Positions 1 to 7,471 of a stretch of 10,535 nucleotides of DNA are shown in pieces. Position 1 is the first letter of the stretch; every line of letters begins with the position of its first letter. The notes under the pieces were generated by a model. The model was not told where the DNA came from, searched no databases, and saw only the letters and a program-made list of their open reading frames with translations. The stretch is from Candidatus Bathyarchaeota archaeon (GTDB lineage: Archaea > Thermoproteota > Bathyarchaeia > Hecatellales > Hecatellaceae). A program made the position numbers and the translations under genes. The stretch lies in NCBI GenBank assembly GCA_030669485.1, contig DAOVDL010000009.1:1-10535 (forward strand), given 5' to 3'.

Positions 1-1
1 A

Positions 2-1567
2 AGACTGTATAGAGAGCTGAAGCTAGAGCCCAAGATAGCAATCACCAAGGAGGGTCGCATGAACGAACTTGCTGAACCCTACAAAGGTTTGACTGTAGAG
101 GAGGCCAGACGGAAAATAATCTCAGACCTCGATTCAGCAGGGCTACTTGTCAAGAAGGAGAAGATACTTCATAACACACCAGTCTGCTGGAGATCGAAGA
201 ACCCCGTTGAGTTCATATCCATGGAAGAGTACTACTTGAAACAACTTTCCTCATTAGATAACCTACGTGAGGTAGTGTCTAAAATAGAGTTCCATCCCCC
301 TGAGGCACGCCAGATATTACTAAATTGGATAAACTCAATTAATGTTGACTGGCCAATTTCAAGGCGCCGCTACTATGGAACGGAGATACCTCTTTGGTAC
401 TGTGCTCAGTGTGGGGAACCCTATCTCCCGCCGCCAGACCGCTACTACCAGCCTTGGCGTGAAAAGCCTCCTCAGGCACATTGTAAGTGTGGTTCAGAGG
501 AGTTCATAGGGGAGACCAGAACCTTCGACACTTGGATGGACTCGAGTATCTCCCAGCTCTTCATTCTAGGGTACGGCAATGATGAAAAACTATTCAAGAG
601 AGCCTTCCCCTGTACCCTCCGACCGCAGGGCACAGACATTATTAGAACTTGGCTCTACTATTCGCTACTCCGAACCTACCAGCTAACCGAGAACCAAGCG
701 TTTAAACATGTCAGGATCTCTGGGATGGGGTTGGACGAGGCGGGTGAGGCGATGCATAAGTCGAAGGGAAACATCGTCTGGCCCGAGCCTATCTTAGACC
801 AATATGGTGCAGACGCCTTCAGGTTATGGGGGGCTACAGAATCTAAACTCGGCTCCAACTACAGATTCAGTCGGGAGAGGTTGGAGGGCTCCTTCAGATT
901 CATCACCAAGCTATGGAATGTAGCACGTTTCATCTCTTCCTTCCCTGAAGAGGAAGGTGAAACTGAGTTTGCTCCTCTGGACAGAATGATCCTCGCAGAG
1001 CTCAATAATCTCGTCGAGCAGTGTGTTGAGGGCTATGAGAAGATGGATTTCTTCATCCCAGCTCAATCTATAAGAAGCTTCGTTTGGAACCTCTTTGCAG
1101 ACCACTACCTTGAAGCTGTAAAAGCTAGAGCCTACAACTTCAGCGGCGAGTTTTCTGAGGCTCTTCAGAGAGGCGGCTGGAAGACGCTTCACACAGTGCT
1201 TAGGGCATCTCTAAAGCTTCTGGCGCCCATCTGCCCCTTCATCACGGAGGCTATATGGCGTAGCATATACGGCGGAGAATCAATCCACCTTGAGAGTTTC
1301 CCTCAAACTCAACCTGTATGGGAGAGCGAGTTAAGAAAGATTACTTCCACTCTTATTGAGTTTAACTCTGCAGTTTGGAGATACAAAAAGGGAAAAGGAA
1401 TTGCACTAAACGATAAGCTTCAACTAGTCTACGCTCCTAAGGCATTGGAGCCTCTGAACTCGGATCTTAAAGCTATGCATAGGATAGAGGGGCTTCATTT
1501 TGAGGAGCCAGATGATGCTACTAAGGTGAAGCTAGATGAGTTTGACGGGGTCTACTTCTTAGCCTGA
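2..1567 (+). CDS. valS: Valyl-tRNA synthetase, C-terminal part (5' end outside window)
   Basis: Class I aminoacyl-tRNA synthetase that charges tRNA-Val with valine in the cytoplasm. The frame is open from the first complete codon at base 2, so the methionine at base 59 is internal. Its surroundings (ITKEGRMNELAEPYKGLTVE) match the CP1 editing insertion of ValRS. Numbering from that Met, the core has PISRRRYYGTEIPLWYC (99-115), Cys pairs that may bind zinc (C115/C118 and C142/C144), TFDTWMDSS (155-163), and the KMSKS-loop variant MHKSKGN (232-238, bases 752-772). An anticodon-binding helical domain follows from about residue 300. Seeing His in place of Met in KMSKS together with SRRRYYGTEIP points to an archaeal/eukaryal-type enzyme. 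About 520 residues are visible; the N-terminal HIGH half is missing only because of the window edge. The stop is TGA. The 3' end overlaps convergent leuA by 16 bases. Family assignment is secure. Confidence 0.95.
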   Translation, partial: RLYRELKLEPKIAITKEGRMNELAEPYKGLTVEEARRKIISDLDSAGLLVKKEKILHNTPVCWRSKNPVEFISMEEYYLKQLSSLDNLREVVSKIEFHPPEARQILLNWINSINVDWPISRRRYYGTEIPLWYCAQCGEPYLPPPDRYYQPWREKPPQAHCKCGSEEFIGETRTFDTWMDSSISQLFILGYGNDEKLFKRAFPCTLRPQGTDIIRTWLYYSLLRTYQLTENQAFKHVRISGMGLDEAGEAMHKSKGNIVWPEPILDQYGADAFRLWGATESKLGSNYRFSRERLEGSFRFITKLWNVARFISSFPEEEGETEFAPLDRMILAELNNLVEQCVEGYEKMDFFIPAQSIRSFVWNLFADHYLEAVKARAYNFSGEFSEALQRGGWKTLHTVLRASLKLLAPICPFITEAIWRSIYGGESIHLESFPQTQPVWESELRKITSTLIEFNSAVWRYKKGKGIALNDKLQLVYAPKALEPLNSDLKAMHRIEGLHFEEPDDATKVKLDEFDGVYFLA

Positions 1568-3078
1568 GCCAGCTTTCTGAGTTGGAGAAGCCTATTCATA
1601 CCGTTGATGAGCGCCTCTACACTTGCTAGAACTATGTCGGGTTTGGCAGCCCGTGCGGAAACTACCCTGCCATCAGTGTCTTCAACCTTTATAATAACCT
1701 CTGCAACTGCGTTGGAGCCTCCAGTCAGGGCGTCGAGTCGGAACTCTTTAAGCCGTATGTTTATCAGATTATCTGTTATCTTCTGTATGGCCTTTATGGA
1801 GGCGTCAACAGGGCCGATTCCAGTTTCCGAGGAGACGTACTCCTTTCCTTCGATAATCAGCTTCACCGATGTAGTTGGTATTACATTGCTTCCGGTCACC
1901 GTGGTCAGATCTCTAAGGCCTATGGTCTTCTCCAAGCGTCCAACCTCCCTGCCGCAGACCTGAGAGGCTATTGAGAGCAGGTCGGAGGTTGCTACCAGTT
2001 TCCCACGATCACTGAACTCCTTGATCTCTTTCACGATTCTATTCATCTGCTCTTCGCTGGGTGAGAGCCCTAACTCCTCCAGTTCGCTCTTAAGGCCATG
2101 GCGGCCAGCATGCTTACCCGGAATCAGTAGGCTTCTCCTTCCCACCAACTCAGCGCTCATAGGCTCATAGGTGAGGGGCATCTTGCTTACTGCGTGTGTG
2201 TGAATTCCAGCTTCGTGGGCAAAGGCGTTTTCGCCAACTATAGCCTTGTTGGGTTGAAGTCTCACACCGGTGAGGCTCTGAACCAGCCTCGAGGTCTCGT
2301 AGATGTATTTCGTATTTATGCGGGTGGGTTTCTTGTAGAGTAAGTGCAGGGCCATCACAGCTTCCTCTAGGGCTGCGTTACCCGCCCTCTCCCCCAGACC
2401 ATTGATAGTGACATGGAGTTGAGTGGCTCCTGCCTCAACGGCCGCTAGGGAGTTGGCCACAGCCAAGCCGAAGTCGTTGTGGCAATGGACACTGATTGGA
2501 ACCTTTACTACCTTACCCACCTCCCGGATAAGTGCGTCCATCCGTTTAGGGTACATAACCCCGACAGTGTCGGGAACATTTATTCGGTCGGCTCCTGCAG
2601 CTACGACCGTGCGGTAAACCTTCTTTAAGAAGGGAAGCTCTGTTCTCGTGGCATCTTCAGCAGAGAACTCAACTGTAACGCCGTGGCTCTTGGCGTACTC
2701 AACGCTTTGAGCTGCCTTTTCTAAGGCTTGCTTTCGGCTCAGCTTCAGCTTATGCTTCAGATGAATGTCAGAGGTGGCTATGAAGACATGGATGCTGTCC
2801 ACGTCGAACTTTAAAGTTGCGTCTATATCCTTTTTAGATGTCCTTGCCAGGCCGCAGATCTCTGCTTTGAAGTCTTCCTTGGCTATGAGCTTGAAGGCAT
2901 CCTCCTCACCCTTAGAAGAAATGGGGAAACCTGCTTCTATTATGTCAACACCGAGCTTGTCCAGCTGCTTGGCTACAATTAGTTTATCCGCCGGGGTGAG
3001 GGCTACTCCCGGTGTTTGCTCCCCATCTCTCAGGGTTGTGTCAAAGATCGTTATACGCTTCTTAGGTTTGGCCTTCAA
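1552..3078 (-). CDS. leuA: 2-isopropylmalate synthase (LeuA family; citramalate synthase possible)
   Basis: Condenses acetyl-CoA with 2-oxoisovalerate to 2-isopropylmalate, the committed step to leucine. A homologous citramalate synthase would use pyruvate instead. The 508 residues comprise a TIM-barrel synthase domain (about 8-275), linker subdomains, and a C-terminal LeuA dimer/regulatory domain (about 385-505), where leucine feedback acts in the family. Visible active-site elements are FDTTLRDGEQTPG (12-24, with metal ligand D18 and R17), the metal-binding HxH at H198/H200 (HCHNDFG), and GLGERAGNAALEE (227-239). The start is TTG. An in-frame TAG (the leuB stop) lies two codons upstream and the next Met is residue 175, so no other start fits. 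It sits 6 bases after leuB, last in the operon, and ends with TAG inside the tail of valS. Reading alone does not separate LeuA from CimA; full length, the regulatory domain and operon context favour LeuA. Confidence 0.9.
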   Translation of the reverse strand: MKAKPKKRITIFDTTLRDGEQTPGVALTPADKLIVAKQLDKLGVDIIEAGFPISSKGEEDAFKLIAKEDFKAEICGLARTSKKDIDATLKFDVDSIHVFIATSDIHLKHKLKLSRKQALEKAAQSVEYAKSHGVTVEFSAEDATRTELPFLKKVYRTVVAAGADRINVPDTVGVMYPKRMDALIREVGKVVKVPISVHCHNDFGLAVANSLAAVEAGATQLHVTINGLGERAGNAALEEAVMALHLLYKKPTRINTKYIYETSRLVQSLTGVRLQPNKAIVGENAFAHEAGIHTHAVSKMPLTYEPMSAELVGRRSLLIPGKHAGRHGLKSELEELGLSPSEEQMNRIVKEIKEFSDRGKLVATSDLLSIASQVCGREVGRLEKTIGLRDLTTVTGSNVIPTTSVKLIIEGKEYVSSETGIGPVDASIKAIQKITDNLINIRLKEFRLDALTGGSNAVAEVIIKVEDTDGRVVSARAAKPDIVLASVEALINGMNRLLQLRKLAQAKK

Positions 3079-3084
3079 CTTAAC

Positions 3085-4116
3085 CTAACCCTTCTTTGGT
3101 TGTATCCTCTCAGCTACAGCCTCCCCAACCTCATACGTCTTCTTGTTCCCGCCGAGGTCTGGGGTGAGGATTTTCTCCCTCAAAGTCTTGACCACTGCAC
3201 GGTCTATTGCCTTAGCGGCATAGGAGCAAAGTTCATCCTCCCGCGTTCTTCCCAGCCAGTTGAACATGAGGTGCGTAGCTAGAATCATAGAACATGGATT
3301 GGCCCTCTGCTTCCCCGCGTATTTTGGGGCTGAGCCATGGACGGGTTCGAAGAGGGCGAAGTTCTTCCCTATGTTGGCTCCTGGAGCCATGCCCAAGCCG
3401 CCGACCAGCTGCGCAGCTTCATCTGAGAGAATGTCTCCGAAGAGGTTGGGAGTCAGTATGACATCGAAGGTCTCAGGCCTCTTAATGAGCTGCATCGAGG
3501 CTGCATCGACATAGAGTTCGCTAAACTCAACTTCAGGATAGTTTTTAGCCACAGCTCTTACAGTCTCGGAGAAGAGACCATCCGTCATATGCATAACATT
3601 GGACTTGTGGACTGCCGTTAACTTCTTGTTCCGCTGCCTTGCTAGGTTGAAAGCGAACTCGGCGATCCTTTTTGAGCCACTACGGGTTATAACCCTCAAA
3701 GCAATAGCTGTGTCGGGGTTTATCATAAACTCTAACCCCCTGTAGAGATCTTCAGTGTTCTCTCTCACAATAACGAAATCTATATTTGGTTTGAGAGAGG
3801 CCACATTCGGATAGGTCTTAACTGGACGTAGGTTCACGTAGAGATCGAACATTAACCTAAGCCTAACCACAACCTCTGCGGCAGTCTCACCTATAGGCCC
3901 TTTAAGGCAGACATCTGAGTTTCTAATAGTCTCTATGGTGGAATCTGGCAGGGCTACACCATTCTTCTCTAAGCATCCGTCTCCTCCCTCCAGCTCGGTT
4001 ATCTTTAGGTGGAGACCTATCTTCTTCTCCACAGCCTCAAGCACAGCACATGCCGCTTGGGTCTGGTCAGGTCCTATGCCGTCTCCCGGCAGAAGAGCTA
4101 TCTTGTACGTGGTCAT
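3085..4116 (-). CDS. leuB: 3-isopropylmalate dehydrogenase
   Basis: Beta-decarboxylating dehydrogenase that oxidises and decarboxylates 3-isopropylmalate to 2-oxoisocaproate; it could also act on 3-methylmalate in a citramalate route. At 343 residues it has family-normal length. Substrate and metal residues are all present: R87, R97 (NLRP), R118 (VREN), Y125, K171, D204, D228 and D232 (FGDILSDEA). The positions that face the isopropyl group in Thermus LeuB correspond to V83-V84, which are hydrophobic and fit isopropylmalate rather than isocitrate or homoisocitrate. The cofactor loop is unusual: HGSAPKYAGK (260-269) has Lys265-Tyr266, as in NADP-dependent isocitrate dehydrogenase, where NAD-dependent LeuB usually has Asp-Ile. 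The start ATG overlaps the leuD stop as ATGA. The stop is TAG. Family is certain; cofactor preference is inferred. Confidence 0.93.
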   Translation of the reverse strand: MTTYKIALLPGDGIGPDQTQAACAVLEAVEKKIGLHLKITELEGGDGCLEKNGVALPDSTIETIRNSDVCLKGPIGETAAEVVVRLRLMFDLYVNLRPVKTYPNVASLKPNIDFVIVRENTEDLYRGLEFMINPDTAIALRVITRSGSKRIAEFAFNLARQRNKKLTAVHKSNVMHMTDGLFSETVRAVAKNYPEVEFSELYVDAASMQLIKRPETFDVILTPNLFGDILSDEAAQLVGGLGMAPGANIGKNFALFEPVHGSAPKYAGKQRANPCSMILATHLMFNWLGRTREDELCSYAAKAIDRAVVKTLREKILTPDLGGNKKTYEVGEAVAERIQPKKG

Positions 4117-4610
4117 CTCTGCTTCACTTCCGCATTGATATGTTCTACGAGTCCTCCATTATCTATTATCTTAATTAAGAAGTTGGGGAAGGGTTTTGCT
4201 TTCAGGGTTTTATCTGTGGAGTGGTCTTCAATTACTCCTCTCTTCATGTCTATAGCCAGTAGGTCACCCTCGTTCACCGCTGAGTGGACACCTCTGCACT
4301 CTAAGATCGGTAGCCCTATGTTGATAGCATTCCTGAAGAAGATGCGGGCGAAGGACTCAGCTAAGATGCATTTAACCCCCGCATACTTTAAAGCCCGGGG
4401 TGCATGCTCCCGGCTTGAACCACAACCGAAGTTCCGCCCAGCCACCACCACACCATAGGACTTTATCTTCTCGGGGAAGTTAGGGTCAGCGCCAACCATG
4501 GCGCACTTAGCCAGTTCCTCAGGTTTAGTTAGGGTCAGATATCTGCCTGGGAAGATTAGGTCAGTGTTGATGTCGTCCCCGAACTTCAGAGCTTTACCCT
4601 CAATGATCAT
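4113..4610 (-). CDS. leuD: 3-isopropylmalate dehydratase small subunit
   Basis: Swivelling domain of isopropylmalate isomerase, which with LeuC interconverts 2- and 3-isopropylmalate. At 165 residues it is the short archaeal form. Motifs are [16 protein letters not shown] (10-25), with the mobile substrate-recognition loop YLTL at 24-27, and [18 protein letters not shown] (58-75), the conserved substrate-binding turn. The loop lacks the Arg of the YLRT motif reported for methanogen homoaconitase small subunits, which argues for isopropylmalate rather than homoaconitate. The ATG overlaps the leuC stop by one base (TGATG) and the leuD stop overlaps the leuB start (ATGA), so translation of leuC, leuD and leuB is probably coupled. 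Confidence 0.94.
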   Translation of the reverse strand: MIIEGKALKFGDDINTDLIFPGRYLTLTKPEELAKCAMVGADPNFPEKIKSYGVVVAGRNFGCGSSREHAPRALKYAGVKCILAESFARIFFRNAINIGLPILECRGVHSAVNEGDLLAIDMKRGVIEDHSTDKTLKAKPFPNFLIKIIDNGGLVEHINAEVKQR

Positions 4611-5881
4611 CAGGTCAACACATCCTTAGGGTTAGTTATCTTTCCCTGAAGTGCCGAGGCGGCAACCGTCGCAGGAGAAGCCAGATACACTTCTGATTTG
4701 GGGCTACCCATCCTGCCTTGGAAGTTTCGGTTGGTTGCACTTATACACACCTCACCTTCAGCGAGGAGGCCGTAGTGGCCGCCTAGACACGGTCCACATG
4801 TAGAGGGTGCGAAGTAGGCTCCAGCCTCGGTTAGGATCTGAGCTATCCCGCCTTTCAAGGCTTCACGGTAGATCTCCTGTGAGGCTGGGATAACTATTAG
4901 GCGAACTCCCTGCTTAACTTTCTTGCCTCTGAGAATTCTGGCTGCAATCTTCAAGTCCTCAAGGCGGCCGTTGGTGCATGATCCTATGAAGGCTTGATCT
5001 ATCTCCACGTTTCCAACCTCATCCACTGGTTTCACGTTCTCAACCCGATGGGGCACCGCCACTTGAGGCTCCAGATCGTTGACGTTGAACTCCCTTTGGT
5101 GCTCATACACGGTGTCGGGGTCGCTGTGGATGGGGGTGAAATCTGTCTTGGTTCTGCTGGAGATGTAGTTCAGGGTCTTCTCGTCAGGCTTAATTATACC
5201 CGATTTCGCTCCGACCTCTACAACCATATTGCAGAGGGTCATTCTTCCCTCTAGACTCATCTCCTTTATCGGGGGTCCCGTGAACTCTAGGCTCATATAG
5301 TTGGCTCCATCCTGACCTAATGTTCCAGCTATGTGGAGGATTAGGTCCTTGGGAAGTACGTATTTCTTGAAGCTTCCCTCAACGTTAAGCCTCATCACCT
5401 CAGGGATCTTGAGCCAAAGAGTTCCAGTGGCGAAGACTGCGGCAACATCGGTTGAACCGACCCCTGTTGCGAAGGCTCCAAATGCTCCGCCGGTGCAGGT
5501 GTGGGAGTCAGCTCCAACTACGACATTCCCCGGTCTAATATGACCTTTCTCTGCGAGGATCTGGTGGCAGATACCCCCCCATCCTACATCGTAGAAGTGG
5601 ATTATCTTATGTTCCGTTGCAAATCTTCTCAGTCTACGCTGAAGTTCAGCTGAGTTCACAGAGTCAGGCGGTATAAGATGGTCTAAAACTATTACAACTC
5701 GGTTCGGATCCCATATCTGCTTCTCCTTCAGCTTATTGAAGCTGTCTATCGCCAGAACTCCAGTCAGGTCGTTGACCATAACCGTGTCGATCTTGGCCTC
5801 TATGAAGTCTTCAGCCGCTACAAGTTCCTTGCCAGCAGATCGGGCCAAGATCTTCTTAGTTATGCATACTCCTTGAGTCAA
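4610..5881 (-). CDS. leuC: 3-isopropylmalate dehydratase large subunit
   Basis: Aconitase-family catalytic subunit carrying a [4Fe-4S] cluster; it pairs with LeuD. The 423 residues are typical of the archaeal/short LeuC class, distinct from the ~470-residue bacterial form. Cluster ligands are C302 (GSCTNGR, 300-306), C362 and C365 (STCGPCLGG, 360-368). Other family blocks are [25 protein letters not shown] (122-145), the [13 protein letters not shown] stretch near residue 101, and [11 protein letters not shown] (384-394). The start is TTG: TAG lies four codons upstream in frame, and the next Met (residue 35) falls inside conserved sequence. No clear ribosome binding site precedes it; the spacer from ilvC is 30 bases. 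Dehydratases of this family are oxygen sensitive. Substrate assignment rests on neighbours leuD, leuB and leuA. Confidence 0.94.
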   Translation of the reverse strand: MTQGVCITKKILARSAGKELVAAEDFIEAKIDTVMVNDLTGVLAIDSFNKLKEKQIWDPNRVVIVLDHLIPPDSVNSAELQRRLRRFATEHKIIHFYDVGWGGICHQILAEKGHIRPGNVVVGADSHTCTGGAFGAFATGVGSTDVAAVFATGTLWLKIPEVMRLNVEGSFKKYVLPKDLILHIAGTLGQDGANYMSLEFTGPPIKEMSLEGRMTLCNMVVEVGAKSGIIKPDEKTLNYISSRTKTDFTPIHSDPDTVYEHQREFNVNDLEPQVAVPHRVENVKPVDEVGNVEIDQAFIGSCTNGRLEDLKIAARILRGKKVKQGVRLIVIPASQEIYREALKGGIAQILTEAGAYFAPSTCGPCLGGHYGLLAEGEVCISATNRNFQGRMGSPKSEVYLASPATVAASALQGKITNPKDVLT

Positions 5882-5911
5882 GGCTAAGCCCTATGGATGC
5901 TTCCCTTTCAG

Positions 5912-6913
5912 CTATTTCTCTATTCCAGCCATCTTCCGCATGACTGCGCCGACTTTCTCGAGCGGGTGGTTTTTTATCTTCTCTGTCATAGTGTTGAGGT
6001 TCTTTCTTCCAGCCTTATACTCCTCAACCCATCTCTTAGCGAAGCTTCCGTCCTTCACTGCCTTGGCTGCCTTCCGCATGTTCTCCTTTACATGTTCGTC
6101 TATCACTGTTGGCCCCACAGTTAGGCCGCCGTATCTAGCGGTCTCAGAGCATCCGAAGAGCATCTTAGGCATCCCGCCTTCATAGATAAGGTCGATGATG
6201 AGCTTGGCCTCGTTGCATGCCTCGAAGTAGGCCAACTCAGGGGGGTACCCCTCCTCCACCAAGACCTCAAATGCAGTCGTTATCAACCCCATTAGGCCGC
6301 CGACTAGGACGGTCTGCTCCCCGATTAGGTCGCTCTCAGTTTCATCTTTGAAGGTGGTCCATAATGCGCCCGCTCGGGTACATCCTATTGCTTTAGCCAT
6401 CTCTAAAACTAGGCTCTCAGCCTTGCCACTGCAATCCTGATATACTGCGAGCAGTGCTGGCGGACCGCAGTTCTCGGTATAGAGTTCCCTCAGCCTAGGG
6501 CCAGGGCTCTTCGGAGCTACCATTAAGACATCTACGTCCTTCGGAGGCACGATATATTTGAAGTGAATGTTGAAGCCGTGGGAGAAACCTAAGGCCTTGC
6601 CTGCAGTTAGGTTGGGTTGAATTTCACTCTGATAGATAGCTGGTTGGGCCATATCGGGGATCAGAATTTGAATGATGTCCGCTCTCTTGGTAGCTTCAGC
6701 TACGTTGTATATCTTGAAGCCCTTCTCCTCTGCCAGCTTATATGAACTGTCAAGCTTCTTCCACTCCTCCTCAAGTCCGAGGATAACATTCACACCAGAG
6801 TCTCGAAGGTTCAAGGATTGGGCTTTGCCTTGGCTACCGTAGCCTATTACCGCCACGGTCTTATCATTCAAGTAGTTTGTCTTGACATCCTTATCGTAGC
6901 ATGCTCTCACCAT
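5912..6913 (-). CDS. ilvC: Ketol-acid reductoisomerase, class I, with acidic cofactor loop
   Basis: Isomerises and reduces acetolactate or acetohydroxybutyrate to the dihydroxy acids of valine, leucine and isoleucine synthesis. At 333 residues it is a short class I enzyme: an N-terminal Rossmann domain (GYGSQG, 24-29) and a C-terminal knotted helical domain. Mg ligands by alignment are D195 and E199 (DLIGE), E231 and E235; H112 and K135 are also kept. The loop after beta-strand 2 (48-57, [10 protein letters not shown]) is longer than in usual class I enzymes. It has Glu48 and Asp55 where E. coli IlvC has Arg68 and Arg76, which hold the NADPH 2'-phosphate, so NADH preference is inferred. [10 protein letters not shown] (131-140) departs from the usual PKGPGH. 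The ATG follows a strong site, GGAGTGAT, with 5-base spacing, 18 bases after ilvN. The stop is TAG. Confidence 0.95.
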   Translation of the reverse strand: MVRACYDKDVKTNYLNDKTVAVIGYGSQGKAQSLNLRDSGVNVILGLEEEWKKLDSSYKLAEEKGFKIYNVAEATKRADIIQILIPDMAQPAIYQSEIQPNLTAGKALGFSHGFNIHFKYIVPPKDVDVLMVAPKSPGPRLRELYTENCGPPALLAVYQDCSGKAESLVLEMAKAIGCTRAGALWTTFKDETESDLIGEQTVLVGGLMGLITTAFEVLVEEGYPPELAYFEACNEAKLIIDLIYEGGMPKMLFGCSETARYGGLTVGPTVIDEHVKENMRKAAKAVKDGSFAKRWVEEYKAGRKNLNTMTEKIKNHPLEKVGAVMRKMAGIEK

Positions 6914-6931
6914 CTTCTATCACTCCACTTT

Positions 6932-7471
6932 TTATGGTCCTCTTATATGCAGGGATTTACTTCCCCTCACCAGCGCCGTGATCCCGGTTCTGGCCATTTC
7001 CTTTATACCGTAGCCCTTAATTAAATTTAAAAAGGCATCCACCTTCTCCGGATCTCCAGTTATCTCCACAACCATTGACTCGGCACTCACATCGATAACT
7101 CGCCCTCGGAAGATCCTCGTGTAATGCACTAGGTCGGATCGAGTTTTAGAATCGTCGACGTGAACCTTCACTAATGCAAGTTCCCTTAAGACTGACCTTT
7201 TAGAGTCGAGGGGAGATACCTTCACAGTCTCCACCAGCTTATGAAGGTTCTTTGTAACATGTTCCACAGTTCGCTCATCACCCTTGATGACTATGGTCAT
7301 CCGAGCGAGCTTACCTCCATTGATGGCGCCGACGGAGAGGCTTTCTATGTTGAAGCCCCTTCGCCTGATCATATTTGTAACTCGGAAGAGAACTCCTGGC
7401 TTGTTCTCTACCACAAGAGCAACTATATGGTTGCTGATTTGCTGTTCCAATCTTTCAACACTCCCAAACAA
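6932..7471 (-). CDS. ilvN: Acetohydroxyacid synthase regulatory (small) subunit
   Basis: Binds IlvB, raises its activity and confers feedback inhibition by valine in the family. The 179 residues contain an N-terminal ACT domain (about 15-88; HIVALVVENKPGVLFRV then RRGFNIESLSVG) and a C-terminal small-subunit domain (about 95-170). Valine-site positions equivalent to E. coli IlvH Asn11, Gly14 and Asn29 are kept (N23, G26, N41), but Ser17 is Phe29. The start is not ATG: TTG at 7471 overlaps ilvB by 17 bases, and an in-frame TAG lies just upstream. A second TTG at 7450 is preceded by GGGAG 10 bases away, begins 4 bases after the ilvB stop, and would give a 172-residue protein nearer the usual N-terminus. 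The choice is open. The stop is TAA. Confidence 0.92.
   Translation of the reverse strand: MFGSVERLEQQISNHIVALVVENKPGVLFRVTNMIRRRGFNIESLSVGAINGGKLARMTIVIKGDERTVEHVTKNLHKLVETVKVSPLDSKRSVLRELALVKVHVDDSKTRSDLVHYTRIFRGRVIDVSAESMVVEITGDPEKVDAFLNLIKGYGIKEMARTGITALVRGSKSLHIRGP

Noticed and set aside
59..61. ATG as the start of a short valyl-tRNA synthetase-like gene.
   Set aside because: The frame continues open to the window edge with ValRS editing-domain sequence upstream, so this is an internal Met of a gene cut by the window.
3076..3087. leuB and leuA lie in the same frame, separated only by TAG and two codons, which could suggest readthrough or pyrrolysine recoding to a fusion protein.
   Set aside because: TAG also ends ilvC and leuA at natural family C-termini, so it is an ordinary stop here, and LeuB ends at its normal length.
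4361..4610. LeuC/LeuD as homoaconitase or aconitase subunits.
   Set aside because: The operon contains leuA and leuB with hydrophobic substrate positions, and the LeuD loop lacks the homoaconitase Arg.
5882..5914. ilvC and leuC are also in the same frame, suggesting a split or fused gene.
   Set aside because: Two TAG codons separate them, and both proteins are complete by family length.
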